Assembly (NCBI GenBank): GCA_001915545.1
Contig: MNQS01000020.1
Coordinates: 1-41,887, forward strand
DNA: 41,887 bases
Direction: 5' to 3'
Source of the DNA: Bacteroides sp. 43_108
GTDB taxonomy: Bacteria > Bacteroidota > Bacteroidia > Bacteroidales > Bacteroidaceae
Part shown: positions 16,815-26,400 of the stretch, piece after piece
Numbering within the stretch: the first letter of the stretch is position 1
Layout of the letters: each line of letters opens with the position of its first letter
Program-made: the position numbers and the translations under genes
The notes under the pieces: generated by a model
The model's input: the letters and a program-made list of their open reading frames with translations, nothing else
Told to the model about the DNA's origin: nothing
Databases searched by the model: none

Positions 16815-17606
16815 TTATTTCACGATCAACACGGTAATGGTGGTCAGCAGCGAGGCCAACGATAACCAAAAAGAGGTAGACCGCACGTTGTTCCCATTGA
16901 CTGTCGATTGTCTTGCCCTGACCGAGTTAGGTTCGACATAAACAATATCGTTCTGTTGCAGGTAGTACACGGGAGAAGCATAAAGGTCATATCCCGAATT
17001 CAGATTGACCCGGTACAGGGTCTTTTTGCCGTTTTCCTCCCGCTGTACCAGCACGTTCTCCCGTTTCCCGTAGACGGTAAGGTCCCCGGCCATGCTTAAA
17101 GCGTCCAGGAGCGTCAGCCTGTCCTTGTCGATATTGAAACGTCCGGGGTTGGCGACCTCACCCAACACGGAAACGGTCAGGTTCATGAATTCCACTGTTA
17201 CTACCGGATCTTTTACGAGGTTTTTCGAGATCAACTCTTCTTTTATGCACAAGGCAATCTCCTCGCGTGTCATTCCCGCCACATGGATATGCCCCAGCAC
17301 GGGAAAATCGATATTTCCATCCTTGTTTATCGTGTATCCTGACATTCCTTGATTGTTGGATGCTTCTGATCTTATACCGATTTGTCGGGATATAATCGGA
17401 AGGTTGAAAAGGTCCATCAACAAAGGGTCTTTGCTGTTGACCAATATGGAAATCTTGTCTTCGGGACGTACCCTGATTTCCAATGGATTAAGAACCTGCT
17501 CTGCCATACCCGGTTTCAGGTCCGTAAAATAAGCGACTTTCGGCGCGGCACATGATCCTAGCAGGGAAGCCACGGTCAATAAGAGTAAAATGTATCTGAT
17601 TTTCAT
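16815..17606 (-). CDS. wza: Outer-membrane polysaccharide export lipoprotein (Wza family)
   Basis: A 263-aa protein with a lipobox LLGSC (Cys19). It contains a Poly_export domain (IRVRPEDKISILVNSKDP, then YTINKDGNIDFPVLGHIHVAGMT) and a SLBB domain (VTVEFMNLTVSVLGEVANPGRF, DRLTLLDALSMAGDLTVYG, VYYLQQNDIVYVEPN). A hydrophobic C-terminal helix (FWLSLASLLTTITVLIV) is typical of Bacteroidales Wza homologues. It forms the outer-membrane exit channel for capsule. Confidence 0.94.
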   Translation of the reverse strand: MKIRYILLLLTVASLLGSCAAPKVAYFTDLKPGMAEQVLNPLEIRVRPEDKISILVNSKDPLLMDLFNLPIISRQIGIRSEASNNQGMSGYTINKDGNIDFPVLGHIHVAGMTREEIALCIKEELISKNLVKDPVVTVEFMNLTVSVLGEVANPGRFNIDKDRLTLLDALSMAGDLTVYGKRENVLVQREENGKKTLYRVNLNSGYDLYASPVYYLQQNDIVYVEPNSVRARQSTVNGNNVRSTSFWLSLASLLTTITVLIVK

Positions 17607-17619
17607 ATTTCATTGATTT

Positions 17620-18741
17620 TTATTTGTTGGTTGCCTGTCTCGACTGAAGCTGTCCGATACGTTTCGTCAGTCGGATATTGGTGAAAGTCCATATCAGGAT
17701 ATCGACTAGTACGATCCAGTTTACATTCAGATAAAGGGAGAGAAGAATATTAAACAGTATGAATACGGTCGATACGGATATGACGATAATCATGACACTT
17801 CGCTGCTGCATTCCGACAGCAAGTAGTTTATGGTGGATATGGTTCTTATCCGGCAAGAACGGGTTCTTTCCGTTGCGTACCCGATGCAGATAAACCCGGA
17901 CCACATCACAGCAAGGAATCAGCAGCGGGGAGAATGCCAGCACCATCGGATTTATATGTACCGTATTATCATCTGTCCCACACATAGTCAACTTGAGACT
18001 GAGAAGACAGAGCATCATGCCAACGGTCAGGCTGCCTGTGTCACCCATGAAAATCTTTTTTCCGTGCTCGGCATTCCCGAAAACATTGTAATAAAAGAAC
18101 GGCACTAACACCCCTAATGTGGCGAACGCCAGCATGGCATATATATACTGGTGAAACATAAGAAAAGTCAACCCATAAAGCAAACAGGCAATACTGCATA
18201 GCCCGGAAGCCAGTCCGTCAATGCCATCGATCAGGTTGATGGCATTGATGATGAAGACCACGAACAGAATGGTCAGAGGATACCCCAGCCATAATGGAAC
18301 CGAATGAATGCCTAGAATGCCGTACAGGTTATCGATATATATACCACCGGCGATAAGCATCATGCCGCACAGAATCTGGATAACGAACTTGGCTCGATAA
18401 CGGATGCCGATCAAGTCATCGGCCATGCCAACCAGATACAGAACCATGATGGAGCAGAAGGCGAAAGCCAAGGGCCGAACATCGTTCTCGATTTCGGACA
18501 ACATCTCCGAATGCCCCATAACCATATTGATCCCCAGCAACAAGGCTACGGTGAAAAACACTACCGGCTTGAATGCGATGCCGCCCAACCGGGGCACGGC
18601 ACAATGATGAATCTTCCGTTCGTCGGGAAGGTCGAATAACCGCTTGCGGAAAGCGATCAACAAAATCTGGGGAATGATGATACCCGCACAGAACACACAG
18701 ATCAGGAATGCAATACTGCAATTAACTATCCAAAAAATCAT
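17620..18741 (-). CDS. Undecaprenyl-phosphate HexNAc-1-phosphate transferase (WecA/TagO/MraY superfamily)
   Basis: A 373-aa polytopic enzyme. Motifs: RKIHHCAVPRLGG, the catalytic Asp pair GMADDLIGIR, NLIDGIDGLASG, FMGDTGSLTVG and the HIH-type loop NHIHHKLLAVGMQQR. It starts the repeat unit by placing a HexNAc-1-P, probably GlcNAc, on undecaprenyl phosphate. It sits upstream of wza, at the head of the operon, which is common in Bacteroidales capsule loci. Confidence 0.93.
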   Translation of the reverse strand: MIFWIVNCSIAFLICVFCAGIIIPQILLIAFRKRLFDLPDERKIHHCAVPRLGGIAFKPVVFFTVALLLGINMVMGHSEMLSEIENDVRPLAFAFCSIMVLYLVGMADDLIGIRYRAKFVIQILCGMMLIAGGIYIDNLYGILGIHSVPLWLGYPLTILFVVFIINAINLIDGIDGLASGLCSIACLLYGLTFLMFHQYIYAMLAFATLGVLVPFFYYNVFGNAEHGKKIFMGDTGSLTVGMMLCLLSLKLTMCGTDDNTVHINPMVLAFSPLLIPCCDVVRVYLHRVRNGKNPFLPDKNHIHHKLLAVGMQQRSVMIIVISVSTVFILFNILLSLYLNVNWIVLVDILIWTFTNIRLTKRIGQLQSRQATNK

Positions 18742-18775
18742 ATTATGTCAGAATTTGTTCTTTACTTGTGCAAAG

Positions 18776-19171
18776 TCATGGAAGAGAAGAGAATTTCATC
18801 ACCTCTTTTTTGTGCCATTCCTTGTACCGCTTCATCGAGATTCCTATCCCAACAAGTTCCCTGTACCCTGATACTTTCTTTCTGAAGATGTGATTTTTGC
18901 CGTAAGCCTGGAGTTCGTCATCCGAGATGCTGACCATTAAAACGGGAAATGGGTAAACTTTATGCCTGAGTACAGTTACATCGTGTGTCACGAACAGCTG
19001 ACTCAATTGGTAGGCGGATTCTTCGAATGCGTGCCAATAGTCACCTGCTCCATACAGACGAATGAATCGTCCGGTTGTATCTTCTGTGTGAATGATGTCG
19101 AACAGGCATGTTTCGATGAGTTCCATCAATGGCATCCAGCAAGGCTCAGTTCCGGAATTGTAACCATTCAT
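18776..19171 (-). CDS. Hypothetical capsule-locus protein
   Basis: 131 aa from the ATG at 19171; a TTG at 19180 is possible. It is soluble, with no signal peptide. Segments include MPLMELIETCLFDIIHTEDT, GRFIRLYGAGDYWHAFEESAYQLSQL and YPFPVLMVSISDDEL. I do not recognise a family and it does not resemble UpxZ. It lies between upxY and the wecA-like gene, downstream of a short ORF that looks frameshifted, so it may be the 3' part of a larger ancestral gene. Confidence 0.6.
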   Translation of the reverse strand: MNGYNSGTEPCWMPLMELIETCLFDIIHTEDTTGRFIRLYGAGDYWHAFEESAYQLSQLFVTHDVTVLRHKVYPFPVLMVSISDDELQAYGKNHIFRKKVSGYRELVGIGISMKRYKEWHKKEVMKFSSLP

Positions 19172-19220
19172 TACTTTCAAAAATGTTTCATCCGTTGTCG
19201 GGAATTAGCGTATATTCAAT

Positions 19221-19439
19221 TTTACAAAGCCAGAAATGCAGGTTTTATCCTCATTGTAACATGCGCCGGGCTGTTCTGTACAGATGCATTTGTCAAAACA
19301 GATAACAGAAACCAGTACTCATCTTGTTCCGGAGCATAACCTTTAATATCCGCAGCTCGTCCGGCAGGTCATAATCAATGCACACCGCTTTAACTTTGGA
19401 CCATATATCATCCAAAATAGAGTCGGGCTTACATATCAT
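19221..19439 (-). pseudogene. Short ORF after upxY, probably frameshifted
   Basis: An ATG at 19439, 4 bp after the upxY stop, opens MICKPDSILDDIWSKVKAV and reads DYDLPDELRIL before ending at a TGA at 19295-19293 (48 aa). Near the TTAAAGG about 100 nt in, the -1 frame continues with a protein-like stretch (KGYAPEQDEYWFLLSVLTN, then ASVQNSPAHVTMRIKP) that runs to a TAA near 19221. A single missing base is the simplest reading. The left limit is approximate. Programmed slippage is less likely because the heptamer is not canonical. Confidence 0.5.
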
Positions 19440-19443
19440 TATT

Positions 19444-19992
19444 TTATAATAGCCTGATATATTCGGGATTGACTTCCACCCCTACGGAAAAGAACTCGGG
19501 CAGCTCCACTAACAGACGTTTCGTTTTCGACCCGCGTACAGTCAGCAATTTTCCTTCATAACCGTCCAAAGGACCGCCTACAATACGGATGTGCCGTCCG
19601 CACATAGAGGGTGTCAATTCGCCAGGAAGATAATATTTCGGATTTTTCGACACACTTACAGCATGTATGAACCGCTCCATGTCCGCATCAGCGACAGTCA
19701 TCGGATTTTTGTAACCACCTCCCTTCTGGAAACGATACTGTATCGTGGGATACTTTTCCACAAACGGATCAATAGCTTCCTGGGTATCATGAACAAAAAG
19801 CAAATCCTGGATAAAGGGAACTTCTTCCCGAGTCCGTTTGCCGCCATGAACACTCAACTGCTCTTTCATGGGAGTGAACACCTCGAAATGCTCGTTCAAC
19901 AGTTGCTTGTATGCGGGCAACTTGGCATTGGCCCGTTTAAGGTCGCGCATCACGTACCAGCATGTCTGTTTTTCACCTTCCGAAGTAGCCAT
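19444..19992 (-). CDS. upxY: UpxY-type NusG paralogue, capsule operon antiterminator
   Basis: A 182-aa NusG-like protein. The N-terminal NGN domain begins WYVMRDLKRANAKLP, with NEHFEVFTPM and VPFIQDLLFVHDT, and the C-terminal KOW-like segment is GRHIRIVGGPLDGYEGKLL. UpxY proteins are encoded first in Bacteroides capsule operons and let RNA polymerase read through the long operon leader of their own locus. Here it is the first gene downstream of the invertible promoter at 20194-20417, as expected. Confidence 0.95.
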   Translation of the reverse strand: MATSEGEKQTCWYVMRDLKRANAKLPAYKQLLNEHFEVFTPMKEQLSVHGGKRTREEVPFIQDLLFVHDTQEAIDPFVEKYPTIQYRFQKGGGYKNPMTVADADMERFIHAVSVSKNPKYYLPGELTPSMCGRHIRIVGGPLDGYEGKLLTVRGSKTKRLLVELPEFFSVGVEVNPEYIRLL

Positions 19993-20193
19993 ATTTTGGA
20001 TTTAGGACAATTCTTCTAATCCTGCAAGATTGTAAATTATACTACATATCAAGCAGTTACAAACATTCTTTTCAAAAGCTGGAGAATAACTTCCCATGTC
20101 AGTATATCTGTTCATGTTTACACCATAAAAGATTCCGTTATCTCACACATGCACAAAATCTCTGAAGCCGTTTCCGGCTCCATCTTCTGCTAC
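19993..20193 (-). promoter_or_regulatory. Capsule operon leader
   Basis: About 200 nt between the invertible segment and upxY. In the ON orientation it would be the 5' untranslated leader. Near its 5' end a small stem (AGCCG/CGGCT, 20166-20179) closes a GAAA loop on the minus strand. UpxY proteins act through the leader of their operon, so this is where its recognition element would lie. No clean rho-independent terminator is visible. Confidence 0.55.
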
Positions 20194-20417
20194 TTCTCTC
20201 CATAAGAGAAGTATTTGAATATAAAATTGGTTGTAATCAGCTAGTAAACAATATTTGTTTTATTTGCTTGGAAGACGATTCACTTAACAACTGTTGAGTA
20301 AAACCTATAACATCTGTTTGAAATGAGGCACTCGGTTGAAAATTATATCATTTTTATATTGTTATTTTCAGTGAATTGTATAATTTTGTATCCCAAATAC
20401 TTCTCTTATGGAGAGAA
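20194..20417 (+). promoter_or_regulatory. Invertible promoter segment of the capsule operon (currently facing away)
   Basis: Bounded by a perfect 24-bp inverted repeat (20194-20217 and 20394-20417) with 176 bp between the arms. Each arm is itself a dyad: CTTCTCT, a 5-nt centre TATGG, AGAGAA. The segment carries a promoter reading to the right, that is, away from upxY. After inversion the -7 box would lie at 20223-20230 on the minus strand and drive upxY with a leader of about 220 nt. This is the standard architecture of phase-variable Bacteroides capsule promoters, although the repeat is not the known Mpi site. Confidence 0.88.
20359..20388 (+). promoter_or_regulatory. Promoter inside the capsule inverton
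   Basis: -33 TTG at 20359-20361 and -7 TAATTTTG at 20381-20388, separated by 19 nt, which matches the Bacteroides consensus exactly. The predicted start point lies at the edge of the right inverted repeat. In this orientation it transcribes rightward into a gene-poor stretch and then antisense to the HTH-repeat pseudogene. Confidence 0.75.
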
Positions 20418-20935
20418 CGGAATTTTTGTCGAACAATCTCTCTATAACTTACACTCAGACTTATTTGTAACAAAACCTTTTTTGCTTCATTATTGTTAGT
20501 CTGAACTTATCGGTCATACACTTCCCAATAATTAGACGTTTTCATACTATATATTATGTACCACTTTACAGCGCATGACGAGGATACTTGTTTTCATGCC
20601 AAATTTTTGTCACTTCATGCTAAGTAAGTCTAAACGGGTTTCAAATGGGCTACGTTCTGTAGATAAGGAGCAAGTTTTCTTTTACCCGCATTTAATTGCT
20701 TATTTCCTCTATAAACAGAGAAAAAATTTTTGTTTTCCCCAACAGATAGTAAGTAACTTAACTCTATCTGTTTATAGAGAAAGTATGGCGAAGTTGGAAG
20801 AAAGTTGGTTGACAGTAAATTGGTATATAGATTCCTTGTTTTTATAAATCAAGGTATAATGCTGGGTCCCCAATAACAGTATTTTGAGAGAAGATGTAGT
20901 ATTTATCTGTATTTATCGCAACCGGATATTAAAAA
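20418..20935. other. Gene-poor stretch right of the capsule inverton
   Basis: AT-rich. A 90-codon plus-strand frame (20575-20847) has no recognisable domain and a composition unlike a gene, so I do not call it. A perfect 13-bp inverted repeat (CTCTATAAACAGA at 20707-20719 and its complement at 20767-20779, 47 bp apart) is present. No other feature recognised. Confidence 0.5.
20707..20779. repeat. 13-bp perfect inverted repeat with 47-bp spacer
   Basis: The arms are identical in inverted orientation. The spacer has no Bacteroides -7 box in a useful position, and the arm sequence is unrelated to the inverton sites. It could be a regulator or recombinase binding site, or the end repeats of a lost element. 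Confidence 0.6.
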
Positions 20936-21067
20936 ATGTCCATGATGCTTGGGGGTTCCCCAAAAGTTGATAGTCGATTGAATAAGATTGTCAGCTGCGT
21001 TGAACCTAAATCGTTATCCGATATTATGCAACACTTAGGATTAAAAGACAGAAAAAAAATGCGATGA
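20936..21067 (+). pseudogene. Remnant of a winged-helix C-terminal domain (AAA_4/Fic-associated type)
   Basis: A 43-codon plus-strand frame. The segment KVDSRLNKIVSCVEPKSLSD followed by IMQHLGLKDRKKM closely follows the helix-turn-helix found at the C-termini of AAA_4 ATP-binding and Fic-type proteins ('..L......P.S..EIM..LGLKDRK.FR'). The usual continuation is absent because of a TGA, and nothing upstream matches the rest of such a protein. I read it as a fragment of a lost gene. Confidence 0.4.
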
Positions 21068-21226
21068 ATGTCCATCTAACCTTGATGATTATTAGAGAGA
21101 GTGTATTGAAAAATGACAGAATCGGATAATCCTGCAAATCATTTTGATAGTAGGTATCCTAATTGAATTTTGTCAGACTGTCTATGACAGCTTATCTTCC
21201 GCAACGGAGCGGCATACGAAAGCCGG

Positions 21227-22509
21227 TTATTTATTTTGTTTTCCTTTTTTCTGGACGATTTCGTTGTGCTTTTCGACCAGTTCGGGGAAATTCCTTCTGA
21301 TGAACTGCCCGAACGAGCAGTCGTTGAACCCGAACCGCCTGGCCAACGACTTCACGCTTTCGGTTGTCGTGCCGTACAGGTGCATGGCCTCGCTGTATTT
21401 CTCCATGCTGCGGCGGGACACCGCGCCGCCCGTATCCGTCCTGACCATTCCCTTCCGGGCATACAGTTCCGGCTCGTGTTCCTTCAGGTAGCTGCGGAAC
21501 GCTTCGGGTTGCAGCCCGAACTCGGCGGCGACCTGTGCCGTCGGCAGCCCGCTTTCTTTCAGCCGGCGGATGGCTTCGGCATATTTGGCCTTTGTCGCGG
21601 GGTTGTATTTCCGGACTTTAGACCAGTCCACTAGCCGCCCTTCCTCGTAGGGGATATTCTTCCGCCTGCATACCAGGTCCAGATGCCACCTTTGCAGGTG
21701 CTCGTAGAATCCCTTCTTCGACACTCCCGTCTTCCCGGCTATCCGTGCGGCCGACATGGGTGTCGTGGCATACAGATGCACCGCTTCGGCATACTTCTCC
21801 ACCAACTCCGGAGAGGGGGCGTGCACGGTACCCCGACCGGTGATTTCCCCTTTCCGCTGCCGTCGGAGAGCCTTCTTGCGTATCCTGATGCGCCGCTTCA
21901 CCAGATCCTTATGGTAGAACAACAGGTGCTGTTCCAGTCCGGTATAGGAAAGCCCGCAGGAGTCGGCAACCTCCGGCACCGTGACATACGAGTTACCCTG
22001 CAAGAGCCTGACGGCCTCAGCATACTATTCCTTGCAGGAGCGGCGCGTGCCGCGCGGCAGCCCGTCACCGATACCCAGCCAATCGCGCACCTTCTCGCGC
22101 CATTCGATTATCTCGGGGTAGTGCGTACACGGCTGCCTGCCCAGATTCGTGCCTTCCAACCCGAATTTACGTGCAATCCGATATGCTCCATGCTCCCGCA
22201 CGCCTCGATGGTATCCTTGTATTTGACACGGGTAGCGGGCAACTGTCCCCGGAGCTGTCCCAACTTAATCTGCCCGGCCTCTTCTTTGCTGCACAGTATA
22301 GCGTAACGGGCCAGCACGAGTTCACGGTGGTACTTGGTCAGGTAACACCGGAAACCCGATTCTGTCACTTCGCAGATACGGCATATCTCACAGCCGGAAA
22401 GCTCCGTGGAAGCGTACATCTCGATCGCTCGGCGGTATTTCTCCTCCGTCTCCGGCCTGATGCCCCTGAAACGGTTGCTCTCCTTACTGTCTTTTCCGGA
22501 TGTCTTCAT
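21227..22509 (-). pseudogene. Multi-HTH repeat protein, broken by a frameshift and an amber codon
   Basis: Two open pieces belong to one gene. The N-terminal piece starts at the ATG at 22509 and runs to SMEHI. Near 22180 the frame changes and continues AYRIARKFGLEGTNLGR...RRSCKE to a TAG at 22027-22025, after which YAEAVRLLQGNSYVTV and the rest stay open to 21227. The protein has about five repeats of the form 'KYAEA..LY..T..S...IA...GVS...F..HL...H.DL', each like a homeodomain/HTH unit. Such proteins occur in Bacteroidales, but I do not know their function. The gene lies 20 bp after the DUF5106 gene. Confidence 0.75.
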
Positions 22510-22529
22510 AGGCTTTCATGAGGCATCTT

Positions 22530-23420
22530 TCAGGACAACCGTTCTTCCACCTGCTCGAACGAAGCGTCCTTGAGTATCACCCGTTTTTCCGCATCGAGCA
22601 GGTAAAGGGTGGGCATCGCCTTGAGGTCGTACACCTGTTCGCGGGTAAGCCGCTGATCGGCATCATAACCATCTATCCAACCGGCGGGAAATTCCGCCTT
22701 TTCCCACGCGGGGGTCTTGCCCTCCACACACACGGAGAGGAGTTTCAGACGGCCGGACTCCAACAGGTCGTTCACAACCGGGGACAGGGTGAGCAATTCC
22801 TTCACCCGGCGGCAGTCCTCGCAATCGGGGTCGTTGAAGTAAACCAGCACGTAGTCGGCCTTTATGCCGGAGAGCTGCCTGCGCCTGCCGTCCCGGCAAG
22901 TGACGGTGAAATCCGCCGCCACGTCTCCCGGACGGTTCTTCATGGCTATTTCCAACAGGTAGCGGGGACGTATCTTGTCCGTATCGGACAGGCAGGGGTT
23001 GTCCAGCAGTGCCCGCAATACGAGGATATGCAGTTCCTCGTCATGCATGGGCGAATTGGGCTCGTAGAGGTACTTGTCACTCAGCCCGATGAAGTGATAC
23101 AGCATCTCCTGTCCGGTTGCGGCGCGGCGGAAAAGAGTATCGATGGCAGCCTGTGCCCGGTCGGTATAGGGCAGGATGCCGAGGAAATCGACAAAGGCCT
23201 GCTCGGTGATTTCAGGACGGGAGATGAGCGACGTATCGGCAAAATCGAAGTGGTCCCAGTAATGCAGGGACAAGTACGCCGCCCTGTCTTCAGGCGCCGT
23301 CAGCGTGACAGGCACGTCGGGCAGACGGAATTCCTTGGTTTTCTGCTGTTGGGCATGTGAACAGGAAACGAGACTCATGCCCAAAAGACAGGCGAAAAAA
23401 GTATGATTCAGCATCTTCAT
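22530..23420 (-). CDS. DUF5106-type lipoprotein with thioredoxin-like domain
   Basis: A 296-aa lipoprotein (lipobox LVSC, Cys20). The first half (YLSLHYWDHFDFADTSLI, then EQAFVDFLGILPY) matches the DUF5106 domain that precedes thioredoxin folds in Bacteroidales. The second half has a TlpA-like fold with GDVAADFTV, a CxxC motif (DPDCEDC, Cys200/Cys203) and the cis-Pro loop KAMPTLYLLD. It is probably a periplasm-facing redox protein. A strong terminator separates it from the fimbrial operon upstream, so it may need its own promoter or read-through. A role in fimbrial assembly is a guess from position. Confidence 0.85.
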   Translation of the reverse strand: MKMLNHTFFACLLGMSLVSCSHAQQQKTKEFRLPDVPVTLTAPEDRAAYLSLHYWDHFDFADTSLISRPEITEQAFVDFLGILPYTDRAQAAIDTLFRRAATGQEMLYHFIGLSDKYLYEPNSPMHDEELHILVLRALLDNPCLSDTDKIRPRYLLEIAMKNRPGDVAADFTVTCRDGRRRQLSGIKADYVLVYFNDPDCEDCRRVKELLTLSPVVNDLLESGRLKLLSVCVEGKTPAWEKAEFPAGWIDGYDADQRLTREQVYDLKAMPTLYLLDAEKRVILKDASFEQVEERLS

Positions 23421-23433
23421 ATCTTATGTTGTT

Positions 23434-23466
23434 AAAAAGGCGCCGGATGTGGAAACGTCCGGTGCC
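23434..23466 (-). terminator. Rho-independent terminator after the fimbrial operon
   Basis: A GC-rich 9-bp stem (23439-23447 paired with 23458-23466, one G-T type mismatch). On the minus strand it is followed directly by TTTTT (complement of 23434-23438). It lies 25 bp after the stop of the last fimbrial subunit gene. Confidence 0.85.
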
Positions 23467-23491
23467 GTTGCATATACCGGTTCGGAAAATC

Positions 23492-26400
23492 TCATTCGCC
23501 GGCAGACGGTTCAAGTACGATGTGCGGACTGGCAAACAGGCTGGACAGGCTCGGGTATGTCGCATGATAAACCATGCCTCCGTCACCTGTGTAATGCAGT
23601 TCCACCTCGTCCGTGTACCAGTTAAACTCATATTCCTTGCGAAGCCGAAGTTCGTACTGGCCGTCGGCTGTTACGCTTACCGACCCGATACGGCTTCCGT
23701 TGCGGGTACGCTCGAAGGATACGAAAGCATCCTTCGGTATGTTTTGCACCACGCCGGCGGTATTTTTATATTGAAGCGTCCCGGCAATCGATTGGTTCGA
23801 CACACGGAAAGTCTTGGAATAATACACTACCCGGCTTTCATCGGACGAAATCACGATGTCCCCGGCACTTACGACGCTATTCACAAGGAACGGCAGGGTC
23901 TTGCGTTCCCCACGCTGACTGGAGGCAATATTGTCCGTGTTAGCAATATCATCCGTACCATATCGCCGTTCCGTCTCCCGCTTGGCATCCACGGTATAGA
24001 CAAAACGCCCGGGAATCGTGGGATGCGCTTTCAGTTTGGTTCCGTCCAGTCTGTTTTCCGCAAGACGGCCGGCATCGATTTTCAGCATAGGCGCGTCGAT
24101 ATAGATTTCGAACGCTTGGCCGAAAGGATCCACCGACTTGTTGTCAAAACCGGCAAAGCTCGTCACATCGATGCCGATATCCACCCGCTGGTCGGGTTGA
24201 TATGTCCATTCCAACGGGGTGACTTTTTCCGGTATGTCTGCCGGTATGGCACCGGATGCTACCGTGCGGTCAGGCTCGTCGGCCTCTCCCTGCCAGTCGT
24301 TGTTGCCGTACTTCACGCGGGCTCCGAACCGGAACGGGGTGTAGTTGGCCAGCTCGAAAGTCGTACTGCGGTATGATCGGCCGCCATATATACCGGGATT
24401 ATCCTCGTTTGCATCTTCCGGCAATACCGGTCCGAGCCGGTTGTCGTTGGAGGCGATGTGGATCACCTCGGCGCTCCGGGCACGGTTGGTCTTCATGTAG
24501 ATGGAATATCTTCCGGTACCTTGCGACGGGCTGCTCAAAACTTCAGTTCTCGGTTTGAACATCAGCATACGGCCACCTTGGGGATTGTTGGTCTGCCACC
24601 AATTGTTCGATTCATCGGGATAGAATTTGCAATCGAATGCAGTCACTCCGGCATCGGGTTCCTCACCGTCCTCGTAATAATCCAGGTATTGCGAGTAGAG
24701 CAGGAATTCGTCTTTGCCTTGCGCATTGGCAGGATTGTCGTTCCCTGTCCCTTGATCATTGTCGGACCTCTCTGCCAGCAGCATGTCAAACTGCACGTTG
24801 GCTCCTTTTTTCTGTGGAACCAGACGATAGTATATCACTTCATCTTGTACGCCCGAGCCTACGGCATCGTATTTGTTCAGTCCCTGCACCGTGATGGATA
24901 CGAGATTGGTGGAGTATTTGAACTTGCGCCGCATCGTTTCGAAATATTCGGCTTCGATATAGAGCGTGCCCTCGTAGCCGTTTTCCTGATTCAATATGTT
25001 CTCGAAATAGACACGCTGGACGCCGGGACCATCGGCCGTGTAGACAAATTTGTAATCCGGCTCTTTGCCTTGATAGACGGAAGAGATTTCACCGCTGCTG
25101 TACCAGTCATTGTCCGCCTCGCGCACCACGGGCAGTTCCATGCCCGAAGCGTTGCGGATATCCAGATCGCCAACGGAAAGGTACACATTCATCGGGAACA
25201 GCTCCTTGGGACAGCTTTCGGGTATGGTGAACATGGCCGTAACATGGGCACGGTTGTTCTTGTTGGCACCGTTCCCTAAATTACCGTATATTTCCGTCCC
25301 GACCCATGCAGGCACGAAAGACTGCTTCCTGATCGTGATGACCTTGATTTTGCGTTGCAGCCGTCCCTTCTTGACAAGCAGCGTACCTTCCAGTTTCTCG
25401 TTATTTTCCAAACGAAGCAGGTGTATCTGGATATGTCCCTGTCCGACACCGTTCACGACCTCGAATTTCGTCTCGAATGTCTGCGTCGCCACCCCGTTGT
25501 CTATCCAGGAGACCGTTGCGGCATCGGCTTCGGTGATGGCTTTGTCATTTTTTCCTTTAATGGTATAATTGAGCGTGTAGCTGCCTCCGTTTTCCGTAAA
25601 GCTCTCGTCCAGTACGACAAAAGTCTTCTCTACTGTCAGGATATAGTCCGTATCTTCCACCTCGTTCACTTCATCGGAAATGGAAATCCATACGTTGTTC
25701 GTGGCTGCCGCTTCCAACGCCTCGGCAAAGGAGGCCTGACCGAAAGATAGCGCGCCCTCGATGTGAAGCTTGTAATGGTGGTTCCGGCGCACGAGGAGCT
25801 GCTCGCCCTTGTCGTCAACCAGCAGGACACGGTAGTATTTCTCTTCGTCCTGATCCGGAAGATGTCCCCGAAGAATTACGCTGACAGGGGCATCGGCACT
25901 GTTCTCGCACTCGAAGACATACTGGTTCATGCTGGATGTCACGTCCGTAATATCGCTCATCTTGGCATCGTTCACGGGAAGCGTGACGAAGGGGTCGTCG
26001 CTGGAAGGCCACGTGAAATCAAAGCCTTTCTTCGGGTGGTGCGGGGCCACCGTTCCGAAAGCGTTGGTGTTGCAGACCGCAAAGCCCGTAATCACGATAT
26101 GCCCGTTATTGTCCGGGTTGTCGACGGAGATTCTCGCGTGGTTGCGGATCAGTTTGACGGAATTGCCCGAGGTGGCCATCTGTTCGGCTATATTGCTGTC
26201 GTTTCCTGCATCGCAGGCGAAACGGCCCCAATAGATCATGCGTCCGGACGAGCCCTCCAACACTGCCATGACCTCGGACTCCGACTTGTTGCGGAAACTG
26301 TCCTCCTTGAATTCATCCATATTCTGGTTGGCCAGGAAATGGATGGTCCGGGTATTTTCGGGCACCTCAGCCTTGAATGTGCCCTCCATCTCCCCCGGGC

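Noticed and set aside
18776..19171. UpxZ-type regulator
   Set aside because: The position would suit, but the sequence lacks any resemblance I can recognise to UpxZ, so it is left as hypothetical.
20575..20847. 90-codon plus-strand ORF in the gene-poor stretch
   Set aside because: Spans the 13-bp inverted repeat, has an unusual composition rich in F/Y/K runs, and has no recognisable motif or convincing ribosome site.
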